A DNA stretch of 64,000 bases from Defluviibacillus sp043739385 (GTDB taxonomy: Bacteria > Pseudomonadota > Gammaproteobacteria > Burkholderiales > Burkholderiaceae_C): contig JAYUED010000195.1 in NCBI GenBank assembly GCA_043739385.1, forward strand, positions 8,988 to 72,987, read 5' to 3'. The translations under genes and the position numbers were made by a program. Shown here piece after piece: positions 1 to 8,850 of this stretch. The first letter of the stretch is position 1. Every line of letters begins with the position of its first letter. The notes under the pieces were generated by a model. It saw only the letters and a program-made list of their open reading frames with translations, ran no database searches and was not told where the DNA came from.

Positions 1-1
1 A

Positions 2-2776
2 GCGGGACAAAAGATGGATGCTATGTCGAGCGGCCGCGAATCCCTACAGCGCGTGGACGAGACCGGTGACATCGAGGTTCGCCACTTGCTGATCAGCTTC
101 AACCGCTTGAACGACAGTGTGTCCAGCCAGCAATCAGAGCTGGAAAGTGAACGCAATGTGCTAATGCTCTTTGAGAACGAGCTGGACCAGCTTAATCAGG
201 AGTTGGAAGCCAAGGTGGAGCAGCGCTCACACAAGCTCGTGGAGCTCAACAACTTTTTCCATGAAGTTCTGGAAACGCTACCCTTCGGCGTTGTGGTGTT
301 GGACCGAGACCGTCAACTTACCTTGCGCAACAAATTGTTCGGCACATTGCTGGGCTACCCCGACGAATTGCTGCTGGAAGAGCCCCTGCGATTTGACGAT
401 TGGATTAGCTTCAACTTCGACCGTGGCGAATACCCCAACGAGACACTGCAAGTTGTACTGGACAGGTATATCCATTTCATGGAGTCCCGCCAGACGATTT
501 GCTTTGAGAAGCAGTACAGCAATGGCGCCTTCTTGGAAGTCTGTGGTCGACCCTTGAACAATGGCTTGACCCTGTTGACCTATACCGACATCAATGCGCA
601 TAAGCAGGCGGAGCTGGCACTGAACAGTGTCCTGAGATCGGCCGAATCCGCCACTGTAGCGAAGAGCGCCTTCGTTGCAAATATGAGCCACGAGATACGC
701 ACACCTATGAATGCGATTCTGGGCTTGTCGTATTTGTTGGAGCAGGCCGCCCTGCCGACGGATACACACCAAATGGTGGTGAAGATGCGCATGGCCAGCA
801 CATCGCTGCTCAGCATTCTGAATGACGTACTTGATTTTTCAAAAATAGAATCTGGCAAGCTCGACATACAGTCGATCCCCTTTCGCTTGGGTGATGTGTT
901 GGACAACCTGGCAACCATCATGTCCGCCAATGCACAGGAAAAAGACTTGGAACTCATCATTGAGCCCACGCCCAGCGGCACCAGCCAGTTAATTGGTGAC
1001 TCGCTCCGGCTGGAGCAAGTCCTAATCAACCTGACCGCCAACGCCATCAAGTTCTCCGAACGTGGCCATGTGGCGCTGAGTATCAGTAAAACTTATGAAT
1101 AAGGCGACCGTGTGGGCTTGCGCTTTAGTGTGCGTGACTCCGGGATTGGTATTGCGCATGACAAGCTGCGGGAAATCTTTCAGGAGTTTTCTCGAGGCGA
1201 CGGCTCGACCAGCCGCAAGTATGGTGGTACCGGCCTGGGTTTGACCATCAGCCGTCGCCTGGTGGCGGCCATGGGCGGCGAGCTAACAGTTAATAGCGTG
1301 CTCGGTAGTGGCAGTGAGTTCTGGTTTGAGCTACGTTTCCAGCGCACTGCGGACGCCTGGGTAGCTGCACCTGAGATGGCTAATCTGAAGGTGCTGATTG
1401 CCGACGACAACGTCATTGAAAGAGAAGCCTTGCGCACCATGGCAGTTCGACTTGGGTGGGCGGCTCTGGCGTTCAAGTCTGGAGGCGAAGTTGTGGATCA
1501 CCTGCAGTCACGCCGGGGCCTGAACAAGACCGACGAGATATTGCTGCTGGACTACAAAATGCCTGGCATAGATGGCCTACAGACGGCCCATACCGTGCGA
1601 AATGAGCTCAAAAATTACTCCGACCCAATTGTCATATTGGTGACGGCATTTGCGAGCCATGAGTTGATGGACCATCCGCACGCGGTTCTGGCAGATGCGA
1701 TCTTGAACAAGCCAGTGACCTCGTCGATGCTGTACAACGCGGTCTCGCGTGCCATGCGGCTGAATGGTTTACGCATGCTGGTCGTGGACGACAGTGAAAT
1801 CAACCGGGAAGTAGCCCAACGCATCTTAGCTGGCGAGGGTGCGCAGGTGGTACTGGCGAATAATGGTCAAGAGGCCGTAGACTGGTTACAAACAAATGGA
1901 AACATAGTCGACATCGTGTTGATGGACGTGCAAATGCCGGTGCTCAACGGTTATGAGGCCACGCGCCAGATTCGGCGCATGTCTTCGTTGTCGAGTTTGC
2001 CCATTGTGGCGCTGACAGCAGGTGCATTTCTGGATCAGCAGGATCTGGCCAGCCAGGCCGGTATGACCTGATTTCTTGCCAAACCCTTTGATGTGGAAGC
2101 TGCTATTACACTGATTATCAAACTCACAGGCCACGTAGCACAGGCTATGGTGCACCTGCAACTTGATTCGATTTCGATGGCAGAGGCCGAGATGCCGGTC
2201 GATCTGCCCGGCATAGCCTACGCCACGGGTATTGCCATCTGGAGCGATGTCGCTACCTTCAAGAAGTTTCTGCGTATGTTCTTACGCAATTATGCGAACG
2301 TGGCTTCTGAATTGCGCCAGCTGGACCTATCTGCGACAGCGGCCCTGGCCCATAAGATCAAGGGGGCTGCGGCCAATTTGGCACTCAACGACGTAGCGGC
2401 ACGGGCCGATACGCTGGAGCATGTGATAAATGCCGGCCAGCCGCCCACTGCGGCCATTGCCGGCCTGCAGGCCGCCATGGCGGTCGTGCTGGAGACCATC
2501 CGGCATTTCGCGCCGCAGGAGTTGACTCCTGAACCAGGCGACATCCGGCTGTCAGACGTTGCTATGGTGCGTCCATTGCTCACAGCCCTATTAGATTCTT
2601 GGGGTAGCGACAGTACGAGCCAGATCCGTGAGGCGATGGCAGGGCTAGGTGCGTTACTCCCGCCTGGACAGCTTGCCCCCATACAGGCCGCACTGGATGA
2701 CTATGACTTCCGGGCAGGTGAGGCGTTAACGCGCGCGCTGTTGCTTTCCCTTGACTCAACACCTGAAGGTGCTTGA
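2..2776 (+). pseudogene. Hybrid sensor histidine kinase (HAMP end-PAS-HisKA-HATPase-REC-REC-Hpt), two in-frame stops, 5' end outside window
   Basis: The frame is open from the left edge, so the N-terminus lies outside the window. In order it encodes the end of a HAMP/coiled-coil linker, a PAS domain, HisKA with the SHEIRTP box (His codon at 689), HATPase with DSGIGI and GGTGLGL, a receiver with Asp at 1550, a second receiver with Asp at 1925, and an Hpt domain with the AHKIKGAAANL motif (His codon at 2351). All parts are in one frame, but it is broken by TAA at 1100-1102 (start of the ATPase domain) and TGA at 2069-2071 (end of the second receiver, before the KPFD motif). Downstream sequence stays conserved after both stops, so the damage is recent or the stops are sequencing errors. 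An intact protein would be a membrane phosphorelay kinase; as written only kinase fragments could be made. Confidence 0.85.
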
Positions 2777-2880
2777 TGGCTCTAATCACTATTCATGGAA
2801 GCCGCTTTGAGTCATAACTACCAGCTGCTGTTTGCCCGCAATGGTGTAGTGCCAGCCGCAAACGCTGGAACACAAGCAAT

Positions 2881-3078
2881 CTAATAGCCTTTAGCCGCGC
2901 CAGCTGGCTCGCGGTTATCGTGCGCACCCTTCACGACACCAGTCTTTGGGTCTGCGACGACTGCGTTTACCGAGTTGAACACCGTTTTGGAATCGTCCTG
3001 TTGCAGTCGGTGGCCGATTTTCTCCAGAGCCTGAGCCAAAACTGAAGGTGGCACGTAAACCTCCTCCTGACTCGGACG
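2881..3078 (-). pseudogene. Remnant of gamma-glutamyltransferase C-terminus
   Basis: Reading the minus strand from 3078 to the TAG at 2883-2881 gives about 65 residues that look like the last part of the gamma-glutamyltransferase small subunit: an ALEKIGHRL helix, a VNAVVADPKTG strand and the typical end with DNREPAGAAKGY. A stop at 3081-3079 closes the frame upstream, and the catalytic Thr and the rest of the roughly 570-residue enzyme are absent. I read it as the 3' stump of a deleted gene. It lies next to a broken cupin gene on the same strand. No start codon or ribosome site supports it as a small gene. Confidence 0.6.
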
Positions 3079-3124
3079 CTAGGCCTGGCTTAGGCAGCAC
3101 AGGCAGCCTTTTTTAGTGCCAAAC

Positions 3125-3400
3125 TCAGGAGTCCATATGGCGGAGAGTTTGATCGACCACCATGGCAAAACGGGCTCGCCACACACCGTGATGGACGTGA
3201 AGATCACTGCTTTCGCCAGGCTTCACTTCGACAATTGAGGCAATAACCTCCATGTTGGGTGTGCCAGTTAAGTCAGTGCGTTTCTGTTCTTTTCGCTGCG
3301 GCGAGTCCGTCAAAGTCTGGGCAGTTAGCCCTGCAGCAAGGCCGATGCCAAATAGCATTACCCCAGACAACGCGAGAGCAACGGTATGTTTTTTCATCAT
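3125..3400 (-). pseudogene. Truncated exported cupin-domain protein
   Basis: The start is well supported: AAGGAGA lies seven bases before the ATG at 3400. The first ~25 residues form a signal peptide (MKKHTVALALSG, hydrophobic core, then LTAQ). The mature part runs into a cupin first motif, with VEVKPGESSDLHVHHGV containing the metal-binding HVHH. After that the protein should continue for about 60 more residues through the second cupin motif. Instead the sequence becomes unrelated (WRARFAM...) and ends 18 codons later. The beta-barrel cannot form, so this is a 5' gene fragment joined to foreign or scrambled sequence, probably by the deletion that also left the gamma-glutamyltransferase stump. 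Confidence 0.6.
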
Positions 3401-3605
3401 GGGTCTCCTTTGCGCGACATACGCCGTTTTACTTTACATTCCTCCTCGCGCGCGGTCAATTTGGCCATGATTTGGCGGCGGTTAAATGCCCTGAGGCTAT
3501 TGAAAACCTAACGTTGAAGTTGAGCCGCGTTACCTTGTTAATGAGGTATTCCTAAACCTGCGAGACAGATGCTGTTCGCGCCCTAACCGCTGTAGTATTT
3601 GCATT

Positions 3606-6503
3606 ATGGAAAAGGTATCAGCTCCCGCTTATGAAGAGGCTAGGTTGGCCAGCCTGCGCGATTTAGTTGTTCTCGACAGCGCACCTGAGCCTTTGTTTGA
3701 CAGCATCGCACGCATGGCGTCAGAAGTTTGCGGTGTACCGATTGCATTAATCAGTTTGGTAGATGCAGAACGGCAATGGTTTAAGGCCAATGTAGGGCTG
3801 CCGGGCGTTAATGAGACGCCACGTGACATTGCATTTTGCGCTCATGCCATTGGCTCTGACGCAGTCTTTGAAGTTCCCGATGCCACGCTGGATCCACGGT
3901 TTGCCCACAACCCGTTGGTGACTGGACCTACCGACATTCAGTTTTATGCTGGCGCACCACTGATCCTGCCAGATGGGCAGCGGGTTGGCACACTGTGTGT
4001 CATCGATCACGAGGCACGGAACCTGGACGCGGGACAAACCCAGACGCTACGCTCACTGGCCATCATGGTGTCTCAGGCCTTGGTGATGCGCCGTGACTTG
4101 ATCAATAAATCAATTGCAGTTCGATCCGAATACGAGCGATTGGTCACCGAAAGAGAAATTCGGTACCGTGCAATTGTTGAAGAGCAGACGGAATTGATTT
4201 CACTGGCGGAGGTTAATGGCAAGCTGATCTACGTCAACCCAGCCTATGCTCGCCACTTCGGACGCACGCCAGCCCAAATGGTTGGCACCAACCTGTTCGA
4301 CTTTATAGAACCATCAGACCACGATCTCGTCAAGCATCAATTTGACGCTGTCCTGAGAGGTGGGCAGAGCCTATCGCATGAAAACCGTATGGTTGCGATC
4401 GATGGCTCAGATAAATGGGTAGCTTGGACAAACAGCCCACAGTGTGACGATCAAGGAAAACCGTTGCTGCATTCGGTTGGAAGAGATGTGACCGAGCGCA
4501 AGCGGGTGGAACTGGCCTTGCGTGAAAGTCAGTCGTTCCTATACCGTACGGGGCGGGTTGCAGGGGTCGGCGGATGGGAGGTTGATGTGGTCAGTGGTGA
4601 CATTCATTGGTCTGAAGAAACCCGTCGAATTCATGAAGTCGGTCCAGACTACGTGCCTACGCTGGAAGAAGCCTTGAAATTTTATGCACCACAAGCACGT
4701 CCGATCATCGAAAACGCTGTGAAGATTGCCATGCAGAACGGCCAGCCGTGGGACTTGGAACTGCCGTTCATAACGGCAACCGGTCGTCACATTTGGGTAC
4801 GTGCTGTGGGCGAGGTAGAGTTCGAGCACGGCACGCCCGTTAGATTAGTGGGGGCTTTCCAAGACATCACAGAGCACACCTTGCTGAAACAGCGCGTGGC
4901 TGATAGTGAGCGCTTTGTGCGACTGATTACTGACAATCTACCACTGGGTATTGCTTATGTGGACAAGGATTTTCGTTATCAGTTCGTGAATCTGACCCAC
5001 TGCCAGCGTTTCGGTCGAGATCGTGAGGAGATCATTGGCCGCACCCGCAGTGAGTTGACCGGCGTCGCCAGTGATGCCCCTGTCAATCGGCATATCGACG
5101 CCGTGCTTGCGGGTCAGATGCAACGCTTCGAACATGAAGAATCCGTGCAGGGAAAGTTATGCCGCTTTGAGATCCAATTAGTTCCTGATGTGTCGCCAAC
5201 CGGTGAGGTTCGTGGCTTCTTTGCGTCCGACGTTGATATCACTGAGCGCAGCGCCACCGATCGTGCCTTGCGGGAATTGACAGCGATCTTGGAAAATACG
5301 ACTGACTACGTGGTGCAGACCAACTGGAGCGGCCAGATCACCTACATGAATCCGGCCGTACGCCAAGCTGTCGGGGTGGCAGACGAGTCGATGGAAAATC
5401 GCACTTTCGCTGAATTCAACACACCAGTAACTAACCAGCTCTTTCTGGAAATCGTATTACCTGCTGTTCGAACGCAAGGAGTATGGGTCGGCGAGACGAC
5501 GGTCGTGATTGCGCAGCAGCGCGAAATTCCTGTCAGCCACATGGTGATTGCACACCGTGCTCCCAATGGCCGCATTGAGCGTTTCTCAGCTGTCATGCGG
5601 GATATTTCCGCTCAAACGGAGGCCAAGCGTCAGCTGCAACTCCAAGCAGCCGTCCTGCGGTCGGTTACTGAGGCTATACCCGCCATTGTTGCTGTGGTAG
5701 GTGCTGACGGACGTTATCGGTTTGTGAATAGCAGCTTTGAGCGGTGGTACAGGGTGGAGCGTGACCACGTCATCGGACGTACCATGCCAGAAGTTTTGAG
5801 CCCAGCCGACTATGAAGTCTGCAAGCCATGGGTAAGTCGCGCGTTGGCAGGAGACGTCGTGAACTTCGAACGGACTTTTACTGGACGTAGCAGTTTTCAG
5901 CACATGGCGCTGAGCTACATCCCACTTCGCTTGGGTGATGGTACCGTTGACGGCTTTGTCGGCGTAGCCCAAGACATTACGCCGCACAAGCAAGAAGAAC
6001 TACGTTTGCTGGGGTTAACTCAGAGAGATGCCCTCACTGGCTTGCTCAACCGGGCCGGATTTGAAGAGTACTTGGAGCGCCAGATAACTCAAGGTGGCCG
6101 AGCGTCAATTGCGTTGCTTTACATTGATCTGGACCACTTCAAGCCTGTGAACGACCAGTATGGACATCCGGTTGGTGACCAAGTCCTGCAGATGTTTGCG
6201 CATCGCCTGATGAAGTTGGTGCGCCCAACTGATGCGGTGGCGCGTCTAGGCGGAGACGAGTTCGCGGTTGTGCTGTCCGGTGTGCGGGAGAGCGCGAACG
6301 CGCATTTGGTCGCGGACAAGATTGTGGATGCTGCCCACACGCTCTTTGGCGTGGGTGCATTACAGCTTCAAATTGGGGCCAGCGTTGGTGTTGCCTTCGG
6401 AATTGATCCGGGTACAAGTTGGCGTGACCTTGTCGCGCGTGCCGATGTACTTCTGTACCAAGCGAAGGCAGCTGGACGTGGCCGACACGCTGGATCAACC
6501 TAG
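3606..6503 (+). CDS. GAF-PAS(x5)-GGDEF diguanylate cyclase
   Basis: A 965-residue soluble sensor with no membrane segment. Residues ~20-165 are a GAF domain (VPIALISLVD, FCAHAI, GTLCVID). Five PAS repeats follow at roughly 186-295, 305-425, 436-550, 556-672 and 680-795, several ending with the usual DITER/DITEH linker. The C-terminal ~160 residues are a diguanylate cyclase with the active-site GGDEF at about residue 882 and an RPTD inhibitory site five residues before it, so product feedback by c-di-GMP is expected. There is no EAL or HD-GYP domain. It should make c-di-GMP from two GTP in response to unknown cytosolic ligands or redox state. I see no haem or flavin signature that names the ligand. 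It is monocistronic; the flanking genes are a decayed locus and the SOS operon. Confidence 0.9.
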   Translation: MEKVSAPAYEEARLASLRDLVVLDSAPEPLFDSIARMASEVCGVPIALISLVDAERQWFKANVGLPGVNETPRDIAFCAHAIGSDAVFEVPDATLDPRFAHNPLVTGPTDIQFYAGAPLILPDGQRVGTLCVIDHEARNLDAGQTQTLRSLAIMVSQALVMRRDLINKSIAVRSEYERLVTEREIRYRAIVEEQTELISLAEVNGKLIYVNPAYARHFGRTPAQMVGTNLFDFIEPSDHDLVKHQFDAVLRGGQSLSHENRMVAIDGSDKWVAWTNSPQCDDQGKPLLHSVGRDVTERKRVELALRESQSFLYRTGRVAGVGGWEVDVVSGDIHWSEETRRIHEVGPDYVPTLEEALKFYAPQARPIIENAVKIAMQNGQPWDLELPFITATGRHIWVRAVGEVEFEHGTPVRLVGAFQDITEHTLLKQRVADSERFVRLITDNLPLGIAYVDKDFRYQFVNLTHCQRFGRDREEIIGRTRSELTGVASDAPVNRHIDAVLAGQMQRFEHEESVQGKLCRFEIQLVPDVSPTGEVRGFFASDVDITERSATDRALRELTAILENTTDYVVQTNWSGQITYMNPAVRQAVGVADESMENRTFAEFNTPVTNQLFLEIVLPAVRTQGVWVGETTVVIAQQREIPVSHMVIAHRAPNGRIERFSAVMRDISAQTEAKRQLQLQAAVLRSVTEAIPAIVAVVGADGRYRFVNSSFERWYRVERDHVIGRTMPEVLSPADYEVCKPWVSRALAGDVVNFERTFTGRSSFQHMALSYIPLRLGDGTVDGFVGVAQDITPHKQEELRLLGLTQRDALTGLLNRAGFEEYLERQITQGGRASIALLYIDLDHFKPVNDQYGHPVGDQVLQMFAHRLMKLVRPTDAVARLGGDEFAVVLSGVRESANAHLVADKIVDAAHTLFGVGALQLQIGASVGVAFGIDPGTSWRDLVARADVLLYQAKAAGRGRHAGST

Positions 6504-6687
6504 GAACAGCGTCTCCAGTCTCCCTCTTTGTGCAACCACGAAGCCAACATATTGAAGCACTTCGAAATCGCCGCTGTCGTTTGCAGACCGCTTGTCCATC
6601 GTCGCCGCCAAACTCTTGCTCCCTGATTTGACGCTTGTTTCGCGTTTCCATCCCACCAATTAGGTGCACAGCGCAGTTCTCGATATA

Positions 6688-6703
6688 CTGTATTTATGTA
6701 CAG
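6688..6703 (+). promoter_or_regulatory. LexA box upstream of imuA
   Basis: The 16-mer CTGTATTTATGTACAG matches the classical CTGT-N8-ACAG SOS operator perfectly and is palindromic at both ends. It sits 22 bases before the imuA start codon. The genes behind it form an SOS mutagenesis cassette, which in other proteobacteria is LexA-controlled. LexA binding itself is an inference. Confidence 0.85.
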
Positions 6704-6725
6704 TTTTAATCATTAGAGAACCACC

Positions 6726-7520
6726 ATGTCAGCCGTTCAAGCCCTGCATGACGCGTTTGCGCCGTCGGGTATTGCCCCCTCCGCTCTTGACCTGAGTGCC
6801 TTGCCGGGTCGTGCCGGTGAGGCGGCGGTCTGGCGTGGAACGGACATTGCGCGGTCCAGCCCAATCCTCATCCCAACCCCAACGGGCTTTCCGGCGCTGG
6901 ACGCGCAACTTGGCGGGGGATGGCCGGGGCAGAGTCTCACAGAGTTGCTACAGCCGCAATCGGCCCTGTGCGAATGGCGGCTGTTGTCGCCCAGCTTGCG
7001 GCACCTGGTCGCAGCCGGTGGGACGGTCTACCTGGTCGGCCCACCCAAGCGTCCGCATGCTCCTGGCCTGCGGCAACTGGGCCTGCCCTCGGGCAATGTG
7101 GTGTGGATCGCAGCAGACAAGCCGGTGGAACGGCTGTGGGTCACGGAACAACTCGTCAAGGCCAATCCTGCGGGAGCGGTGCTGACGTGGCTGCCCCAGG
7201 CACAACCAGAACAACTGCGGCGTCTCCAAGTTCATGCGGCAAGCTGTGATGCGCCGGTGTTCGTGTTTCGACCCGAACAGGCGCAAAGAGACGCCTCTCC
7301 CGCGCCGCTGCGCCTGATCGCTGCGCTGGGGCCTGACTGGACCGTTCGCGTCCAAATCCTCAAGCGCAAAGGTGGGCATTTCGAGGGGACACTGATACTG
7401 CCTGCGATACCGGGCATTCTGGCGACTGTCCTGCCGCCCCGGTTGCAAGGCCGGTTCAGACTTGTGACGCCCATGGAATCTGTGGGGGTGAACCATGCAT
7501 TGGGCAGCACTACTGACTGA
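6726..7520 (+). CDS. imuA: ImuA, SOS mutagenesis accessory protein (RecA-like fold)
   Basis: A 264-residue protein and first gene of the operon behind the LexA box. The region GFPALDAQLGGGWPGQSLTE matches the start of the RecA-like core of ImuA/SulA-type proteins, but no proper Walker A lysine is visible, as is common in this family. ImuA works with ImuB and DnaE2 in translesion synthesis during the SOS response and is thought to link the mutasome to RecA. Its 3' end overlaps imuB by 26 bases in another frame, suggesting translational coupling. The family call rests mainly on size, the glycine-rich segment and the fixed gene order. Confidence 0.85.
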   Translation: MSAVQALHDAFAPSGIAPSALDLSALPGRAGEAAVWRGTDIARSSPILIPTPTGFPALDAQLGGGWPGQSLTELLQPQSALCEWRLLSPSLRHLVAAGGTVYLVGPPKRPHAPGLRQLGLPSGNVVWIAADKPVERLWVTEQLVKANPAGAVLTWLPQAQPEQLRRLQVHAASCDAPVFVFRPEQAQRDASPAPLRLIAALGPDWTVRVQILKRKGGHFEGTLILPAIPGILATVLPPRLQGRFRLVTPMESVGVNHALGSTTD

Positions 7521-8841
7521 TCTGACCGATTACCGGCACACACCACCCTCCACTGAACGGCCCCAGGAGGTACAGGCTGCGCTTGCAGGCATTGCGGTCT
7601 GGGCGCTGCAATTCACACCCAAGGTTTGTATCGCAGATGACGCGGTACTGCTGGAAGTCGAGGCGAGTTTCAGGCTGCATGGCGGGCAAGATGTACTGCA
7701 TGCCCTGGTTGAAACGGGAGCGACGGAGTTGGGCGTGGTGCGCACAGCCTGGGCTCCCACCAGTCTGGCTGCCCTGGCCCTGGCCCGTGCGGGGCTGAGC
7801 GATGGATTCAGCCTTGGTTTGCAACAGGTGCTGGACCCTTTGCCCTACGACACCCTGACCGCCGTCCGACCTCACAGTGGCACGCTCGCCCGTCTGGGCT
7901 GCCGAACGCTGGCGAATATCCGGGCCCTGCCGCGCGGGGGCCTGAACCGCCGCTTTGACCAGGCACTGCTGCTGGCTCTCGATCAAGCCTATGGGCTGCG
8001 GCCAGAAGTCCATCGGTGGGTGCAGTTACCAGAAGTCTTTGACCAACGGTTGGAGCTGCCAGGCCGGGTAGAGACCGCCTCGGCCTTGCTGTTTGGCGCC
8101 CGTCGCCTGCTGCTGCAGTTGGGGGGCTGGTTGGCGGCGCGGCATTGTGGGGTGACAGCTTTTGCGCTCTATTGGTGCCACGATGTCATGCGCTCGCGCC
8201 ATGTCGGCGATGGTGGAGACATCACGGTCAGGACGGCACAGCCCACACAGAACGTCGATCACCTCAGCCGTCTGCTCTCAGAGCATCTGGCCAAAGTCGA
8301 ACTCCTGGCGCCAGTGGGCGATCTGCGGCTGGTGGCGATAGAGGTGGTCCCCATTACCGAAGCCACACGATCCTTACTGCCTGACGACGTTCGAACGCAT
8401 GAGTCCATCACCCACGTCCTTGAGCGGGTGGCGATTCGCCTGGGCGCAAAACGGGTGCTGCGCCCGCATCTGGTCGAAGACCACCGGATGGAGTGGATGC
8501 AACGCTGGCAGCCGCATGATGTCAAAGTCAATGACGCGAGGACCCAGGGCGTGCAAGTGCCCCAGCCTTCCTGGGTGCTGCGCAACCCTATGAAACTGGC
8601 CGTGGTCAAGAACTGTCCCATGTACCAAGGTCCATTGCAATTGCTGCTGGGCCCCGAGCGGGTCTCTGGGGGCTGGTGGCACCGGGTCAGCGGGCAAGCT
8701 GATACCGTCGAACCTTCACGCCATCTGCACGTGCACCGCGACTATTGGGTTGCGGCGAGCGAGCATGCGGGGGTACTCTGGGTGTTCCAGCAGCGGGGTG
8801 TGGAGGGTATGGACTGGTATTTGCACGGGCATTTTGCGTAA
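7495..8841 (+). CDS. imuB: ImuB, Y-family polymerase-like SOS mutasome protein
   Basis: A 448-residue DinP/UmuC-related protein. The ATG at 7495 lies inside the end of imuA. The N-terminal half shows the palm/fingers pattern of the family: FTPKVCIADDAVLLEVEAS followed by RLHGG, then an AWAPTSLAALALARAG helix and a LPRGGLNRRF helix-hairpin-helix-like part. ImuB proteins usually lack the catalytic acidic residues and act as a hub binding the beta clamp, ImuA and DnaE2. Here the position matching the palm Asp-Glu pair reads LEVEASF, so an inactive hub is likely. I could not locate a clear QLxLF clamp-binding peptide. The next gene starts nine bases downstream. Confidence 0.88.
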   Translation: MHWAALLTDLTDYRHTPPSTERPQEVQAALAGIAVWALQFTPKVCIADDAVLLEVEASFRLHGGQDVLHALVETGATELGVVRTAWAPTSLAALALARAGLSDGFSLGLQQVLDPLPYDTLTAVRPHSGTLARLGCRTLANIRALPRGGLNRRFDQALLLALDQAYGLRPEVHRWVQLPEVFDQRLELPGRVETASALLFGARRLLLQLGGWLAARHCGVTAFALYWCHDVMRSRHVGDGGDITVRTAQPTQNVDHLSRLLSEHLAKVELLAPVGDLRLVAIEVVPITEATRSLLPDDVRTHESITHVLERVAIRLGAKRVLRPHLVEDHRMEWMQRWQPHDVKVNDARTQGVQVPQPSWVLRNPMKLAVVKNCPMYQGPLQLLLGPERVSGGWWHRVSGQADTVEPSRHLHVHRDYWVAASEHAGVLWVFQQRGVEGMDWYLHGHFA

Positions 8842-8850
8842 GACCGGCCT

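Noticed and set aside
2069..2071. TGA as a selenocysteine or readthrough codon in the broken kinase
   Set aside because: There is no selenocysteine-type context, receiver domains do not use it, and a second stop (TAA) also interrupts the gene.
2915..3100. 61-codon minus-strand frame in the gamma-glutamyltransferase remnant
   Set aside because: It is in a different frame from the recognisable remnant and has no motif.
3252..3555. Plus-strand small frames over the cupin remnant
   Set aside because: They are opposite a signal peptide with strong ribosome site and have no similarity of their own.
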